Shown here piece after piece: positions 1-8,197 of a stretch of DNA of 64,000 bases (position 1 is the stretch's first letter; the number at the start of each line of letters is the position of its first letter). The translations under genes were made by a program, and so were the position numbers. The notes beneath the pieces are model-generated. The model ran no database searches. It saw only the letters and a list, made by a program, of their open reading frames with translations, and had not been told where the DNA came from. Location: NCBI GenBank assembly GCA_015655415.1, contig JAATFB010000105.1, positions 1 through 64,000 on the forward strand, given 5' to 3'. Source of the DNA: Actinomycetales bacterium (lineage in GTDB: Bacteria; Actinomycetota; Actinomycetes; Actinomycetales; Microbacteriaceae).

Positions 1-1339
1 CGACGGCGGCGGCCAGCCGCGCGAACAGCCCCGGCTGGTCCTCGGGCAGCTGCATCGGCGAGATCCGGATCATCTCCCGTGGAGCGGAGACGAACGACTT
101 GCTGGCCGCACCGGCGAGGATCCCCTGGGCCGCCAGCGCCACCAGCGCGTCGGTCTCATCGGCCACCTCCACCCACAGCACGATGCTGCTGCCGGAGGCG
201 TGCACGGCGAGCCCTCGTGCCTCCAGCTCCTGCCTCAGCAGGCGTTGTCTGAGGCGGTACCGCTCCCGGGCCTCGGCGACACGGCGAGAGACCTCCTCGG
301 AGCCCACCAGATAGGCGAGGGTGTTCTGCAGGATGCGGCTGTTGGAGCCCACCCCGTGGCTGCGCTGGGCGATGGTCCGCTCGATCAGCTGCCGGGGGCC
401 GCCGATGACCGAGGTGCGCACATCGATCCCATAGGCCTTGCAGTAGCTGCGCACCCGTAGCACCCGCCCCGGCAGCGCACCGCCCAGCGTCGGCGGCTCG
501 TCCTCGGAGAGGGGGCCGATCGAGTCGTCCTCCACGACGCTGACCTGAGCGTGCTCACCTCGGGCGAGGACATCCGCCAGCCGTGCGACCCGCTCCTCGG
601 TGATCACGTAGTCGGCCGAGAAGGGGGCTCCCGGCTGATAGACGAAGGTCCGCGCACCGGCGGCCAGGGCGCTCCTCAGCCCCTCCGGCGTCGGACCCGC
701 GGCATCCGAGGCCACCGGGATCGGCGTGAGGCCCAGATCGCGGAGGGTGTCGAGGAAGCCAGGGCTCGCGGGCTCGTCGATGGCGACCAGTGACCCTGGC
801 TCGGTCGTCGCGGCCGTGGCCAGCAGCAGTGCCTCCGTGCCGCCGCCGGCGGTGGTCCAGGCCTCTGCGGGGAACGGCCAGCTGGGCGCCACCGCCTCGC
901 GCAGCCGCTCGGTCATGTACTCGCGACCGAAGACGTTCAGGTTCCTGGCCGTCAGGCTGTCCAGAAGCGCCGCGCTCAGGTCGGGCTGCAGGGCCACGTC
1001 GGGGGCGCCCTGTTGGAAGTCGATCGTGGACCAGTCGGGGGAGTCCTGCGCGGGCCGTGCCTGCTCCGCCCGGGACCGCACCACCGTGCCCCCGCGCCGG
1101 CGCGTCTCGATCAGGTCCAGTTCGCGCAGCCGGTTCCACGCGGTCAGGACCGTCCCCACGCTCACCCCGGCGGCCTTCGCGAGCTCACGAATCGTCGGCA
1201 GCTGGGTCCCCGGCAGAAGCCGCCCTGAGGCGATCAGCGCCTCCACGCCCGCGCCGATGTCCTGTGCTCCTCGACCGGGGAGCTGCTTCACCAGCCACGC
1301 AGCGCCCGCCACGGTCGGCTGCGCATCTATGACAGACAT
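1..1339 (-). CDS. MocR-type (GntR/aminotransferase) transcriptional regulator, partial
   Basis: PLP-dependent transcriptional regulator of the MocR/GntR family. Reading the minus strand from an ATG at 1339 gives one continuous frame that leaves the window at the left edge, so the C-terminus is missing (about 445 residues visible; the family is usually 450-500). Residues 20-75 form a GntR winged helix with the typical LPTIRELAKAAGVSVGT helix. The rest is a class I aminotransferase fold, and the Schiff-base lysine is K301 in SYCKAYG. MocR proteins usually control an adjacent divergent operon and sense PLP or an amino compound. Here the divergent neighbour is a sulfur-acquisition operon starting at 1621, so control of that operon is inferred. 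The substrate sensed is unknown. Confidence 0.85.
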   Translation of the reverse strand, partial: MSVIDAQPTVAGAAWLVKQLPGRGAQDIGAGVEALIASGRLLPGTQLPTIRELAKAAGVSVGTVLTAWNRLRELDLIETRRRGGTVVRSRAEQARPAQDSPDWSTIDFQQGAPDVALQPDLSAALLDSLTARNLNVFGREYMTERLREAVAPSWPFPAEAWTTAGGGTEALLLATAATTEPGSLVAIDEPASPGFLDTLRDLGLTPIPVASDAAGPTPEGLRSALAAGARTFVYQPGAPFSADYVITEERVARLADVLARGEHAQVSVVEDDSIGPLSEDEPPTLGGALPGRVLRVRSYCKAYGIDVRTSVIGGPRQLIERTIAQRSHGVGSNSRILQNTLAYLVGSEEVSRRVAEARERYRLRQRLLRQELEARGLAVHASGSSIVLWVEVADETDALVALAAQGILAGAASKSFVSAPREMIRISPMQLPEDQPGLFARLAAAV

Positions 1340-1478
1340 CCAGACTCTTCTCGCTCAATCGGCACAAGACTGCAGAACAATCTATCAACCGGGGCTCCAC
1401 CCGGATCGGAGCCTCACCGCCGCCGGGCCGTGCTCCGGCATGGCCGATTGCGCTGCCGCGGTGGCGGCGAAGCCCATG

Positions 1479-1518
1479 GTGATTGGTACAAAAGTCACAA
1501 TGTGTCACTATGAATCAC
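1479..1518. promoter_or_regulatory. Candidate regulator-binding site between MocR gene and sulfur operon
   Basis: TCAC occurs three times at exactly 10-base spacing (1495, 1505, 1515), one helical turn apart. The same 40 bases are bounded by an inverted pair GTGATT (1479-1484) and AATCAC (1513-1518), with CACA-A-TGTG in the centre (1496-1504). MocR regulators are known to bind direct repeats between their own gene and the divergent target, which fits this position. The rest of the 281-base gap (1340-1620) shows no gene. A 22-codon open frame from ATG 1556 ends in TGA overlapping the GTG start at 1621; its status is unclear. Confidence 0.45.
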
Positions 1519-1620
1519 CGCGACGGTGGAAAATGTATCGTCGCCGTGGAGAGGCATGCCCGTGCGAACGCCCGGTATCTCCCCATCGCCCACTGCGTCC
1601 CGTGAAGGAGACAGGAAACC

Positions 1621-2370
1621 GTGAGCCCATCGCACCCCCTGACCGTCGCAGCAAGCCATCCCGCGCAGAACTCGCACCGGTCCAGGGGTCACGTCATCGT
1701 CCTCCCCGGCCGAGGCGAGGGCGCCGGACTCTACGAACGGCTCGGATCCCGGCTTTCGTACGACGGATACACGGTCACGATCCTCGACCTGCCGCCGCTC
1801 GCGGACATCGACGCCGCATGGCTCGCCCGAGCCGATCTCGGAGAGGCCGCCGACGAGGCCGGCCCGGTCACCCTGGTCGGCTCCGACTCCGGTGCGCGGC
1901 TTGCCGCGCATCTCGCCGGACGCCTCGGCATCGGCGCCGCGGTGCTGGCCGGCATCGGCGGCGCCGACCTGGCCGCCGACTCCGGCAGCGACGCAGGTCG
2001 GATCGCGACCCGGTCATCCTGCCCCCTGTACCGCGGAAGGCTCGCGTCCGGGGGAGCCGACCTCACTGCGCCGGGTGCGCAGCGGTTCAGCCCGGAGGTC
2101 ACGGCGCTCCTGACCGAAACGGTCCTTGACGTCCCGGTGCTCGCCATTCACGGCGAGGACGACCCGATCACCCCGCTCGAGCGCGCGCTCCCGGCGTACC
2201 GGGCGGTGGCGCCGGAGGCCGAGATCGTCACGGTCGTCGGGGGACTCCACGACATCCTCAACGATGTCACGCACCGCTCCGTCAGCGCCGAGATCGTGGA
2301 GTTCCTGGAACGGCGCGACGGGCCGGTCATCCGCCGTCTGGTACCGGCGGCCGTGAGCGCGGCGGCATGA
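1621..2370 (+). CDS. Alpha/beta hydrolase of sulfur operon
   Basis: Alpha/beta-hydrolase fold protein of 249 residues. The nucleophile elbow is GSDSG with Ser90, and the likely acid and base are Asp180/181 (GEDDPITP) and His210 (GGLHD). The start is GTG 1621, with AAGGAG at 1605-1610. The gene overlaps the next one (ATGA at 2367), so the two are translationally coupled. It is the first gene of a four-gene unit with a sulfhydrylase-like enzyme, a flavin monooxygenase and an FMN reductase. A role in hydrolysing an organosulfur ester or thioester is an inference from context. The sequence alone does not fix the substrate. Confidence 0.75.
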   Translation: MSPSHPLTVAASHPAQNSHRSRGHVIVLPGRGEGAGLYERLGSRLSYDGYTVTILDLPPLADIDAAWLARADLGEAADEAGPVTLVGSDSGARLAAHLAGRLGIGAAVLAGIGGADLAADSGSDAGRIATRSSCPLYRGRLASGGADLTAPGAQRFSPEVTALLTETVLDVPVLAIHGEDDPITPLERALPAYRAVAPEAEIVTVVGGLHDILNDVTHRSVSAEIVEFLERRDGPVIRRLVPAAVSAAA

Positions 2371-3698
2371 GCGAGCAGCGGGAACCGGACGACGACCGGG
2401 TGGAGTGGGCGTCGTCCACACACCAGGTCCACGCAGGATACGAGCCGTGGACCCGGCAGAACAGCTCGGTCGTGCCGATCTACCAGACCGCCTCCTACGA
2501 GTTCGAGAACCACGAGGCCGCGCGTGACATCTTCGCGCTGAAGCGGCTCGGAAACCTCTACAGTCGCACCGGCAATCCCACCAACGCCGTCCTGGAACGC
2601 CGGATCACCGCCCTCGACGGAGGCGCCGGCGCCCTCGCTCTCGCCTCCGGACAGGCCGCCACGACCGTCGCCCTGCTGTCCCTGGTGCGCACGGGCCAGC
2701 ACATCGTGGCCTCCAACCGCCTCTACGGCGGCACCGTCGACCTGATCGGCGACACCTTCGCCGACTTCGGCATCGACGCCAGCTTCCTCGACCCGTCCGA
2801 CCCCGCAGCCTGGGCCGAGGCGACCACCGGTCGGACGCGGGCCTGGTTCGTGGAATCCGTCGACAACCCGCTGGGCACCGTGCCCGATCTGCGTGCCCTC
2901 GCCGATGCGGCGCACGCCCTCGGCGTGCCCTTCGTCGTCGACAACACCGTCGCCACCCCCGCCCTGCTGCGACCGATCCGGCATGGTGCGGACATCGTCG
3001 TCTACTCGGCGACCAAGTTCCTCGGCGGCCATGGCAACGCACTGGCCGGGCTCGTCGTCGACGCCGGCACGTTCGACTTCCTGGCCTCTCCGCAGCGCTG
3101 GCCGCAGTTCACCGCTCCCAGCGAACGATTCGGCGGCCTCGTGTTCGCCACGGACCTGCCCGAGGGGACCAGCCCCTTCATCGCGTACGCACGAGCCAAG
3201 TACGCACACGACCTCGGCCCCGCCCTCTCCGCGCACAGCGCGTTCCTCATCCTGCAGGGCATCGAGACGCTGGAGCTGAGGGTGAGACGCCAGACCGAGA
3301 GCGCGCTGGCCGTCGCGGTGGCCTTGGAGAGGCATCCGAAGGTCGCCCGGGTCCATTTCGCCGGCCTTCCCTCGCACCCCGATCATCGGCGTGCCCTCGC
3401 CCAGCTGGCGGCCGCACCGGCGGTGTTCTCCTTCGACCTGCGTGCGGAGGAGGATGAGGTCGGCCCGTTCATCGATCGGTTGCGGCTCTTCTCCCTGGCC
3501 GCCAACATCGGCGACGCCCGCAGCCTCGTCGTCCATCCCGCCACCACCACCCACAGCCGGTTCACCGCAGCCCAGCTGGCCGCGGCCGGGATCTCCCGAT
3601 CCACCATCCGGCTCTCCATCGGCCTGGAGGATCCCGCCGACCTGGTCGCCGACCTCGAGCAGGCGCTGCTTCGCGTGGAAGAGAGGACCGCAGCATGA
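2367..3698 (+). CDS. O-acetylhomoserine sulfhydrylase-like PLP enzyme
   Basis: Cys/Met-metabolism PLP enzyme of 443 residues, the usual length for O-acetyl-L-homoserine sulfhydrylase (MetY type). Visible motifs are the N-terminal YSRTGNPT region, the PLP-aspartate segment VVDNT and the Schiff-base lysine K217 in SATKFLGGHG. These enzymes add sulfide or a thiol to an activated homoserine. Placed directly before an SsuD-like monooxygenase and a flavin reductase, it would capture the sulfite-derived sulfide or thiol released from an organosulfur source; this linkage is inferred. It overlaps the genes on both sides by 4 bases. Cystathionine gamma-synthase activity is an alternative, but the length and N-terminus fit MetY better. 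Confidence 0.85.
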   Translation: MSEQREPDDDRVEWASSTHQVHAGYEPWTRQNSSVVPIYQTASYEFENHEAARDIFALKRLGNLYSRTGNPTNAVLERRITALDGGAGALALASGQAATTVALLSLVRTGQHIVASNRLYGGTVDLIGDTFADFGIDASFLDPSDPAAWAEATTGRTRAWFVESVDNPLGTVPDLRALADAAHALGVPFVVDNTVATPALLRPIRHGADIVVYSATKFLGGHGNALAGLVVDAGTFDFLASPQRWPQFTAPSERFGGLVFATDLPEGTSPFIAYARAKYAHDLGPALSAHSAFLILQGIETLELRVRRQTESALAVAVALERHPKVARVHFAGLPSHPDHRRALAQLAAAPAVFSFDLRAEEDEVGPFIDRLRLFSLAANIGDARSLVVHPATTTHSRFTAAQLAAAGISRSTIRLSIGLEDPADLVADLEQALLRVEERTAA

Positions 3699-4753
3699 GA
3701 CTCGGATACTGGACCCCCGTATACGGCGGGTTCCTCCGCAACGTTCGCGACGAGGGTCGCATGGCCGCCACGTTCGACTACGTCAGAGAGGTCTCGCAGC
3801 TCGCCGACCGGCTCGGCTACGACCTGACCCTCGTTCCCGAGCTCTACCTGAACGACCGCAAGGGCATCGACGCACCCAGTCTGGAGGCATGGTCCGTCTC
3901 CGCGGCGATAGCCGCGGTCACCACCAGACTGCGCATCCTGACCGCGGTGCGGCCGGGCTTCCACCTGCCCACCGTCATCGCCAAGGCCTCCGCCACCCTC
4001 GCCGACATCAGCGACGACCGCTTCGCGCTCAACGTGGTGTCCGCCTGGTGGGCCGAGGAGGCCCGGCAGTACGGCGGCACCTTCGCGGCGCACGAGGAAC
4101 GGTACGTCCAGTCCACCGAGTTCGTGCGGGTCCTCCGCGGCCTGTGGGGCGAGGACCGGTTCTCCTTCGACGGACGCTTCTACCGGCTGGACGAGACCGT
4201 GCTGAGCCCCAAGCCGCGCCGTGCGCCCGCGATCTTTGCGGGCGGGGAGAGCGAGGACGGACGCGAGGCCATCGCCGGGTTCGCCGACTCCTATGTGATC
4301 CACGGCGGAACCCCGCAGGAGGTCTCCGCCAAGATCGCCGACGTCAACGCCCGCCGGCGGCGGCTGAAGGGCGCCGACTTCGCCGAGGTCGGCATGGCCG
4401 CCTACGTCATCGTGCGCGACACCGAGGCCGAGGCCCGGGCGGAGCTCGAACGCATCACCACCGTCGACCCGGCGTCGCCGGGCTACGCGTCGTTCGAGGA
4501 GTTCGTCGCCAACTCGCGCCTGGACATCGAGCTCTCCCGGCGCGAGTACTCGGTGGGCACGCGGGGTCTCCGACCCGATCTCGTCGGCACCCCCGAGCAG
4601 GTCGCGGAACGCATCCGGGAGTTCGAGCGGGCCGGGGTCACCCTGCTCATCCTCCAGGCGTCCCCACTCGATGAGGAGCTCGAGCGCATCGCCACCGACC
4701 TCTTCCCGCTCGTGACCGGCACCGCAGCGCGTGCGACCACGGTGGCGCGATGA
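3695..4753 (+). CDS. SsuD/SfnG-like FMNH2-dependent monooxygenase
   Basis: Luciferase-like (LLM) flavin-dependent monooxygenase, 352 residues. It shows the SsuD-type features VRPGFHLPTVIAKASATL, ALNVVSAWW, HEERY and FAGGESEDG. Relatives use reduced FMN and oxygen to cleave C-S bonds of alkanesulfonates (SsuD), dimethyl sulfone (SfnG) or nitrilotriacetate-type substrates. The neighbouring FMN reductase would supply FMNH2, and the preceding sulfhydrylase would capture the sulfur. The start ATG 3695 overlaps the upstream stop and the stop overlaps the next ATG, so the four genes are tightly coupled. The family assignment is firm; the exact sulfur substrate is not determined. Confidence 0.85.
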   Translation: MRLGYWTPVYGGFLRNVRDEGRMAATFDYVREVSQLADRLGYDLTLVPELYLNDRKGIDAPSLEAWSVSAAIAAVTTRLRILTAVRPGFHLPTVIAKASATLADISDDRFALNVVSAWWAEEARQYGGTFAAHEERYVQSTEFVRVLRGLWGEDRFSFDGRFYRLDETVLSPKPRRAPAIFAGGESEDGREAIAGFADSYVIHGGTPQEVSAKIADVNARRRRLKGADFAEVGMAAYVIVRDTEAEARAELERITTVDPASPGYASFEEFVANSRLDIELSRREYSVGTRGLRPDLVGTPEQVAERIREFERAGVTLLILQASPLDEELERIATDLFPLVTGTAARATTVAR

Positions 4754-5247
4754 GCATCCGGGCCGTCGCCGTCGTCGGGAATCCCAAACCCGCCTCCCGC
4801 ACGGCGGACGCCGCGCAGCGCCTCGCCGTCGCGCTCGGCGCCGAGGAGGTCGAGCTCATCGACGTCGTCACACTGGGCGCCGGCCTGCTGAGGTGGGGCG
4901 ACGAGAAGGTGACCGCAGCGGTCGCGAAGGTGCGGGCATCCGATCTCGCCGTCGTCGCCTCGCCGACCTTCAAGGCGACGTACTCGGGCATCCTCAAGCT
5001 GTTCCTCGACCAGTTCGCGACCGCCTCGGGGCTCGAGGGCGTCGTGGCCGTGCCGCTCATGCTCGGCGCCGCTGCGGGGCACCAGCTCGCTCCGGAGCTC
5101 CTCCTCAAGCCCGTGCTCGTCGAGCTCGGCGCGACCGTTCCGGTGCAGGGGCTGTACCAGCTGGACTCGACATATCTCGCCGATCCCGTCGCCGAGCAGT
5201 GGGTCGCCAGGTGGGGGCCGGTGATCAGACGGCTCACCGCGGGATAG
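4750..5247 (+). CDS. NAD(P)H-dependent FMN reductase (MsuE/SsuE-like)
   Basis: Flavodoxin-fold FMN reductase, 165 residues. It shows an N-terminal GNPKPASRT phosphate-binding loop and an ASPTFKATYSGILK active-site segment typical of NADPH-dependent FMN reductases. Its job is to give reduced flavin to the monooxygenase encoded just upstream, with which it overlaps by 4 bases. It is the last gene of the sulfur operon and is followed by a 97-base gap and the convergent end of bioY. Confidence 0.85.
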   Translation: MSIRAVAVVGNPKPASRTADAAQRLAVALGAEEVELIDVVTLGAGLLRWGDEKVTAAVAKVRASDLAVVASPTFKATYSGILKLFLDQFATASGLEGVVAVPLMLGAAAGHQLAPELLLKPVLVELGATVPVQGLYQLDSTYLADPVAEQWVARWGPVIRRLTAG

Positions 5248-5274
5248 CTCGGCCGGGCATCGTCGGCCGCGGCT

Positions 5275-5304
5275 CCGCCGTGCCGACGCCCCGCCGTGCC
5301 GACG
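5275..5304. repeat. Direct repeat in convergent intergenic gap
   Basis: The 14-mer CCGCCGTGCCGACG occurs twice, at 5275-5288 and 5291-5304 (16-base period), between the sulfur operon and the end of bioY. No function is suggested. Confidence 0.6.
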
Positions 5305-5317
5305 TCCACGCGAGACC

Positions 5318-5333
5318 GCCTGCGGTCGCAGGC
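5318..5333. terminator. Possible bidirectional terminator
   Basis: GCCTGC (5318-5323) and GCAGGC (5328-5333) form a 6-bp hairpin with a 4-base loop between two convergent operons. An alternative overlapping stem GACCG/CGGTC is also possible. There is no T tract, so this is a weak call based mainly on position. Confidence 0.3.
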
Positions 5334-5344
5334 CGGCGACGCGA

Positions 5345-5965
5345 TCAGGGGACCGACGCGGTGTCCCCTTGGCCGTTGCGGCTCGTCCGCCGCGACCATG
5401 CGCGTCGTCCTTGGAGCACGGCGACGATGAGCGCCAGCTTGAGCGCATCCCCGGCCACGAAGGGGAACAGCCCGCCCTGCAGCACGTCAGCGACGCCGTG
5501 CGGGAGTCCAGCTCGAGCGAGCGCGAACGCAAGCCATGACAGTCCGACGGCGTAGATAACCGCGTTGCCGGCCATGACGGACGCCAGCACTCCGAACCGT
5601 CGCGCGCCGACGAATGCGCCGACCGCTGCCGCGGCAAGAGGGAAGCTCACGAGATACCCGGCCGAGGGGGAGGCCAGCACGGCAAACCCGGACTCGCCGT
5701 TCGCGAAGACGGGGGCACCGAGCACGCCTGCCGCCAGATAGAGCAGCTGCGCGACTGCGCCGCGCCGAACCCCCAGCATCCCGCCGGTCAGGAGGACGGC
5801 CAACGTCTGACCGGTGACCGGCACCGGCCACAACGGTATCGAGACCTGCGCCGCGAGGGCGACGAACGTCGCGCCCCCGGCGACCTGCGACGCCGCGATG
5901 AGCAGGGCTCCGACCCGACTCGCGCCGGGCGCACCGGTGTGGAGCGTTCGCGTCGAGTCGGTCAT
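5345..5965 (-). CDS. bioY: Biotin transporter S component BioY
   Basis: Membrane protein of 206 residues with about six hydrophobic segments and BioY hallmarks: PLWPVPVTGQTLAVLLTGG near residues 45-65 and SPSAGYLVSFPL further on. BioY binds and imports biotin, alone or with an ECF energizing module, which is not encoded here. It is the last gene of the long minus-strand operon. Its ATG at 5965 overlaps the stop of the small CCCH gene (ATGA). Co-expression with a biotin carboxylase-BCCP gene suggests that it supplies the cofactor for that enzyme; this is inferred from context. Confidence 0.9.
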   Translation of the reverse strand: MTDSTRTLHTGAPGASRVGALLIAASQVAGGATFVALAAQVSIPLWPVPVTGQTLAVLLTGGMLGVRRGAVAQLLYLAAGVLGAPVFANGESGFAVLASPSAGYLVSFPLAAAAVGAFVGARRFGVLASVMAGNAVIYAVGLSWLAFALARAGLPHGVADVLQGGLFPFVAGDALKLALIVAVLQGRRAWSRRTSRNGQGDTASVP

Positions 5966-6147
5966 CCCGATTCCTCCGGTCCTCGTGCCCTCCCTACGGC
6001 AGGGGGGCCGTCGGCGGCACTATGCTCGCCCCTTCGGTCGCTCTCGCGGGCGGCGCCGGGGCCGGGAACAATCGGGACCGCCCCGACCTCATCGTGCAGC
6101 GCGCACTCTGAGGTGCGTCGCAGGCCGCAGATCATGCAGATCGCCAT
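5962..6147 (-). CDS. 61-residue CCCH micro-protein (unknown)
   Basis: Small open frame of 61 residues. It starts at ATG 6147, which overlaps the stop of the dehydrogenase gene (TGATG), and its stop overlaps the ATG of bioY (ATGA). Overlap on both sides argues strongly for a real translated gene. The N-terminus MAICMICGLRRTSEC carries Cys4, Cys7, Cys15 and then His18, that is C-x2-C-x7-C-x2-H, a plausible zinc or Fe-S site. The C-terminal half is low complexity (Gly/Ala/Pro/Arg). I do not recognise a family. Its place beside bioY and a biotin-dependent carboxylase suggests a role in biotin or metal handling, but that is only guilt by association. Known small biotin-synthase helper proteins also carry Cys motifs, but I cannot match the spacing. 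Confidence 0.6.
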   Translation of the reverse strand: MAICMICGLRRTSECALHDEVGAVPIVPGPGAARESDRRGEHSAADGPPAVGRARGPEESG

Positions 6148-7409
6148 CAGATGAGCCCCCTCAGCCGTTGCGCCTCCGCGACCCGCCGCACCGCGATCGC
6201 GGTGGCGGCCTGGCGCAGGGTACGGGTCTTCCCGGACTGTCCGCTGACGTGATCCCACGCGGCCAGCACGCGCTCGCGCAGCTGCCGGTCCACGCGCTCG
6301 GCGCTCCATCGCTCCCGCTGGCGCGCTTGCACCCATTCGAAGTAGCTGACCAGGACTCCGCCGGAGTTGGCGAGGATGTCCGGGACAACAGTCGTCCCGC
6401 GACGGCGCAGGATCGCGTCGGCCTCCGGGGTGGTCGGGCCGTTCGCCGCCTCGATCACGAGCTCCGCTGAGACCGCGGTCGCGTTGGCAGCGGTGATGAC
6501 GCCCTCGACGGCAGCCGGAACGACGATGGTGACATCCGCGGTGAGCACACTGTCGGGTTCGATGGCATCCGCCTTGTCGAATCCGACCACGGTGCCGGCG
6601 CGCGTCACGTGGTCCTGAAGCGCGGGGACGTCGATTCCCGCGTCGTTGCGTATGGCCCCGTACCTGTCGGAGATCAGACGAACCGCGATGCCGGCATCGA
6701 CATAGAGACGGGCCAGCCCGGAACCGACCTTGCCGAAGCCCTGCACCGCGGCCGAGACGCCGTCCCGGGGACGGCGTCCTGCCGCGGCCAGAGCGGCCAA
6801 CGTCACCACTCCGACGCCGTCCGAAGTCGCGTTCGCGCGTCCGTGCGAGCCGCCGAGGACGAGGGGCTTCCCCGTCACGACGGCGGGTGCCAGCTGCCCG
6901 GTGCTGCGCGCGTAGGCGTCCATCATCCATGCCATCGTGCGCTCGTCCGTGCCGACGTCCGGAGCCGGAATGTCCAGCTCCGGACCGATGAACCTGCTGA
7001 TCGCGTGCGTGAACGCTCTGGTGATCGCCTCCAGCTCGTGACTCGAGCGGCCGGCGGGGTCGAAGGCTACACCTCCCTTCGCACCGCCGAACGGGATGTC
7101 CAGGAGCGCGCTCTTCCACGTCATCCACATCGCGAGGGCCTTCACCTCGTCGAGATCGACGTCAGGCGCGTAGCGGATGCCGCCCTTGCCCGGACCGCGG
7201 GCGAGGTTGTGCTGCACGCGGTGGCCGGTGAACGTCGCCATGCCGCTGTCGGTCGACGGCACCGGGAAGTGGACGGTGACCTCCTGATGCGGACGGGCCA
7301 AGGCCTCCACGACTGCATTGTCGAGACCGAGCTGCTCGCCGGCCTCCCGCAGCTGCCGGAGCGCAGCGCACAGTGGTGTGACAGGTGCCGGCGGTGCAGG
7401 GACGGTCAC
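6147..7409 (-). CDS. Glu/Leu/Phe/Val dehydrogenase
   Basis: Amino-acid dehydrogenase of the glutamate/leucine family, 420 residues. The three conserved lysines are K75 (GPGKGG), K99 and K111 (GGAKGG). The catalytic Asp is D151 (APDVGT), and the K75-K99-K111-D151 spacings match those of bacterial glutamate dehydrogenases. The Rossmann loop is QGFGKVGSG. It catalyses reversible NAD(P)-dependent deamination of an amino acid to the 2-oxo acid. The start is GTG 7409, overlapping the SDR stop (GTGA). An ATG further upstream in the same frame lies inside the SDR gene and was rejected. In a 5-oxoprolinase operon the likely substrate is glutamate, but the sequence does not separate it from branched-chain amino acids. 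Confidence 0.88.
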   Translation of the reverse strand: MTVPAPPAPVTPLCAALRQLREAGEQLGLDNAVVEALARPHQEVTVHFPVPSTDSGMATFTGHRVQHNLARGPGKGGIRYAPDVDLDEVKALAMWMTWKSALLDIPFGGAKGGVAFDPAGRSSHELEAITRAFTHAISRFIGPELDIPAPDVGTDERTMAWMMDAYARSTGQLAPAVVTGKPLVLGGSHGRANATSDGVGVVTLAALAAAGRRPRDGVSAAVQGFGKVGSGLARLYVDAGIAVRLISDRYGAIRNDAGIDVPALQDHVTRAGTVVGFDKADAIEPDSVLTADVTIVVPAAVEGVITAANATAVSAELVIEAANGPTTPEADAILRRRGTTVVPDILANSGGVLVSYFEWVQARQRERWSAERVDRQLRERVLAAWDHVSGQSGKTRTLRQAATAIAVRRVAEAQRLRGLI

Positions 7410-8161
7410 TCGGCTCTCCGGTCGAACGTGAGGCCACCGGGCACCTGGAAGGTGGGCATGATCTCGATGAGCCCGATGTTGGCGCGGCGCGGCGCGCTCA
7501 GCGCGAAGTCCACGGAGGCGACGATGTCCTCGGTCGTCAGCGACTCGAATCCCTCGAAGTAGGTCTCCCACGCCTCCTTCATCGCCTCCGGGGAGCCGCC
7601 GAGGTTGCGCCCGAACACCTCGGTCTCCACCCGCCCAGGAGCGATCTCGGTGACGCGGATGCGCCGTCCGAGCGTGTCGTTGCGCAGCTGACGCGAGAGC
7701 TGATGAACCGCGGCCTTCGTGGCGTGATACGCGGTGTGACCGAAGAAGTTGTAGTGCCCGGCGATGCTCGAGGTGTTGACGACGTGGCCGAGGTCCCGCT
7801 CGACCATCCCGGGAAGGAAGATCCTGGTCAGCTGGAGGACGGCGCGCAGGTTGACATCCACCATCGCGTCCAGATCGGCGCGGCTGGCATCCAGCACGTT
7901 CCCGGGCCGGCTCACGCCCGCATTGTTGACGAGAATGTCGACCTCGATCCCGCTCAGCTCCGCCTCGAGCGCGTTCGTGTCGGTCACGTCGAGGGGGTGC
8001 GGGACCACACCGCTCTCGGCCGCAAGCCTGGTGAGCCGCTCCGCGTCCCTTCCGACCGCATGCACCTCGAGGCCGCGATCCGCGAGGAGTCGTGCGATGG
8101 CCCGGCCAATCCCGGACGTCGCCCCGGTCACCAGTGCCGTGCGGTAGTCGCTGTAGGTCAC
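7406..8161 (-). CDS. Short-chain dehydrogenase/reductase (YdfG-like)
   Basis: Classical SDR, 251 residues: cofactor loop TGATSGIG (residues 12-19), NNAG (79-82), catalytic Ser132 in NTSSIAG and the Tyr145-x3-Lys149 pair. The overall pattern resembles the serine/3-hydroxy-acid dehydrogenase (YdfG) group, which oxidises 3-hydroxy acids. The substrate here is not known. It follows the carboxyltransferase-like gene after 36 bases and overlaps the dehydrogenase downstream by 4 bases. Confidence 0.8.
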   Translation of the reverse strand: MTYSDYRTALVTGATSGIGRAIARLLADRGLEVHAVGRDAERLTRLAAESGVVPHPLDVTDTNALEAELSGIEVDILVNNAGVSRPGNVLDASRADLDAMVDVNLRAVLQLTRIFLPGMVERDLGHVVNTSSIAGHYNFFGHTAYHATKAAVHQLSRQLRNDTLGRRIRVTEIAPGRVETEVFGRNLGGSPEAMKEAWETYFEGFESLTTEDIVASVDFALSAPRRANIGLIEIMPTFQVPGGLTFDRRAE

Positions 8162-8197
8162 GTGTTCTTCTCTCTTCCTTCGGGGGGGGTGGTTCGG

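Noticed and set aside
1520-1620. SAM or other sulfur riboswitch upstream of the sulfur operon
   Set aside because: No pseudoknot or conserved core of SAM-I, II or IV types could be aligned by eye; the region has only weak local stems.
726-2129. 467-residue plus-strand frame across the MocR gene and sulfur promoter
   Set aside because: Antisense shadow of the MocR gene, rich in Arg and Pro, with no domain pattern.
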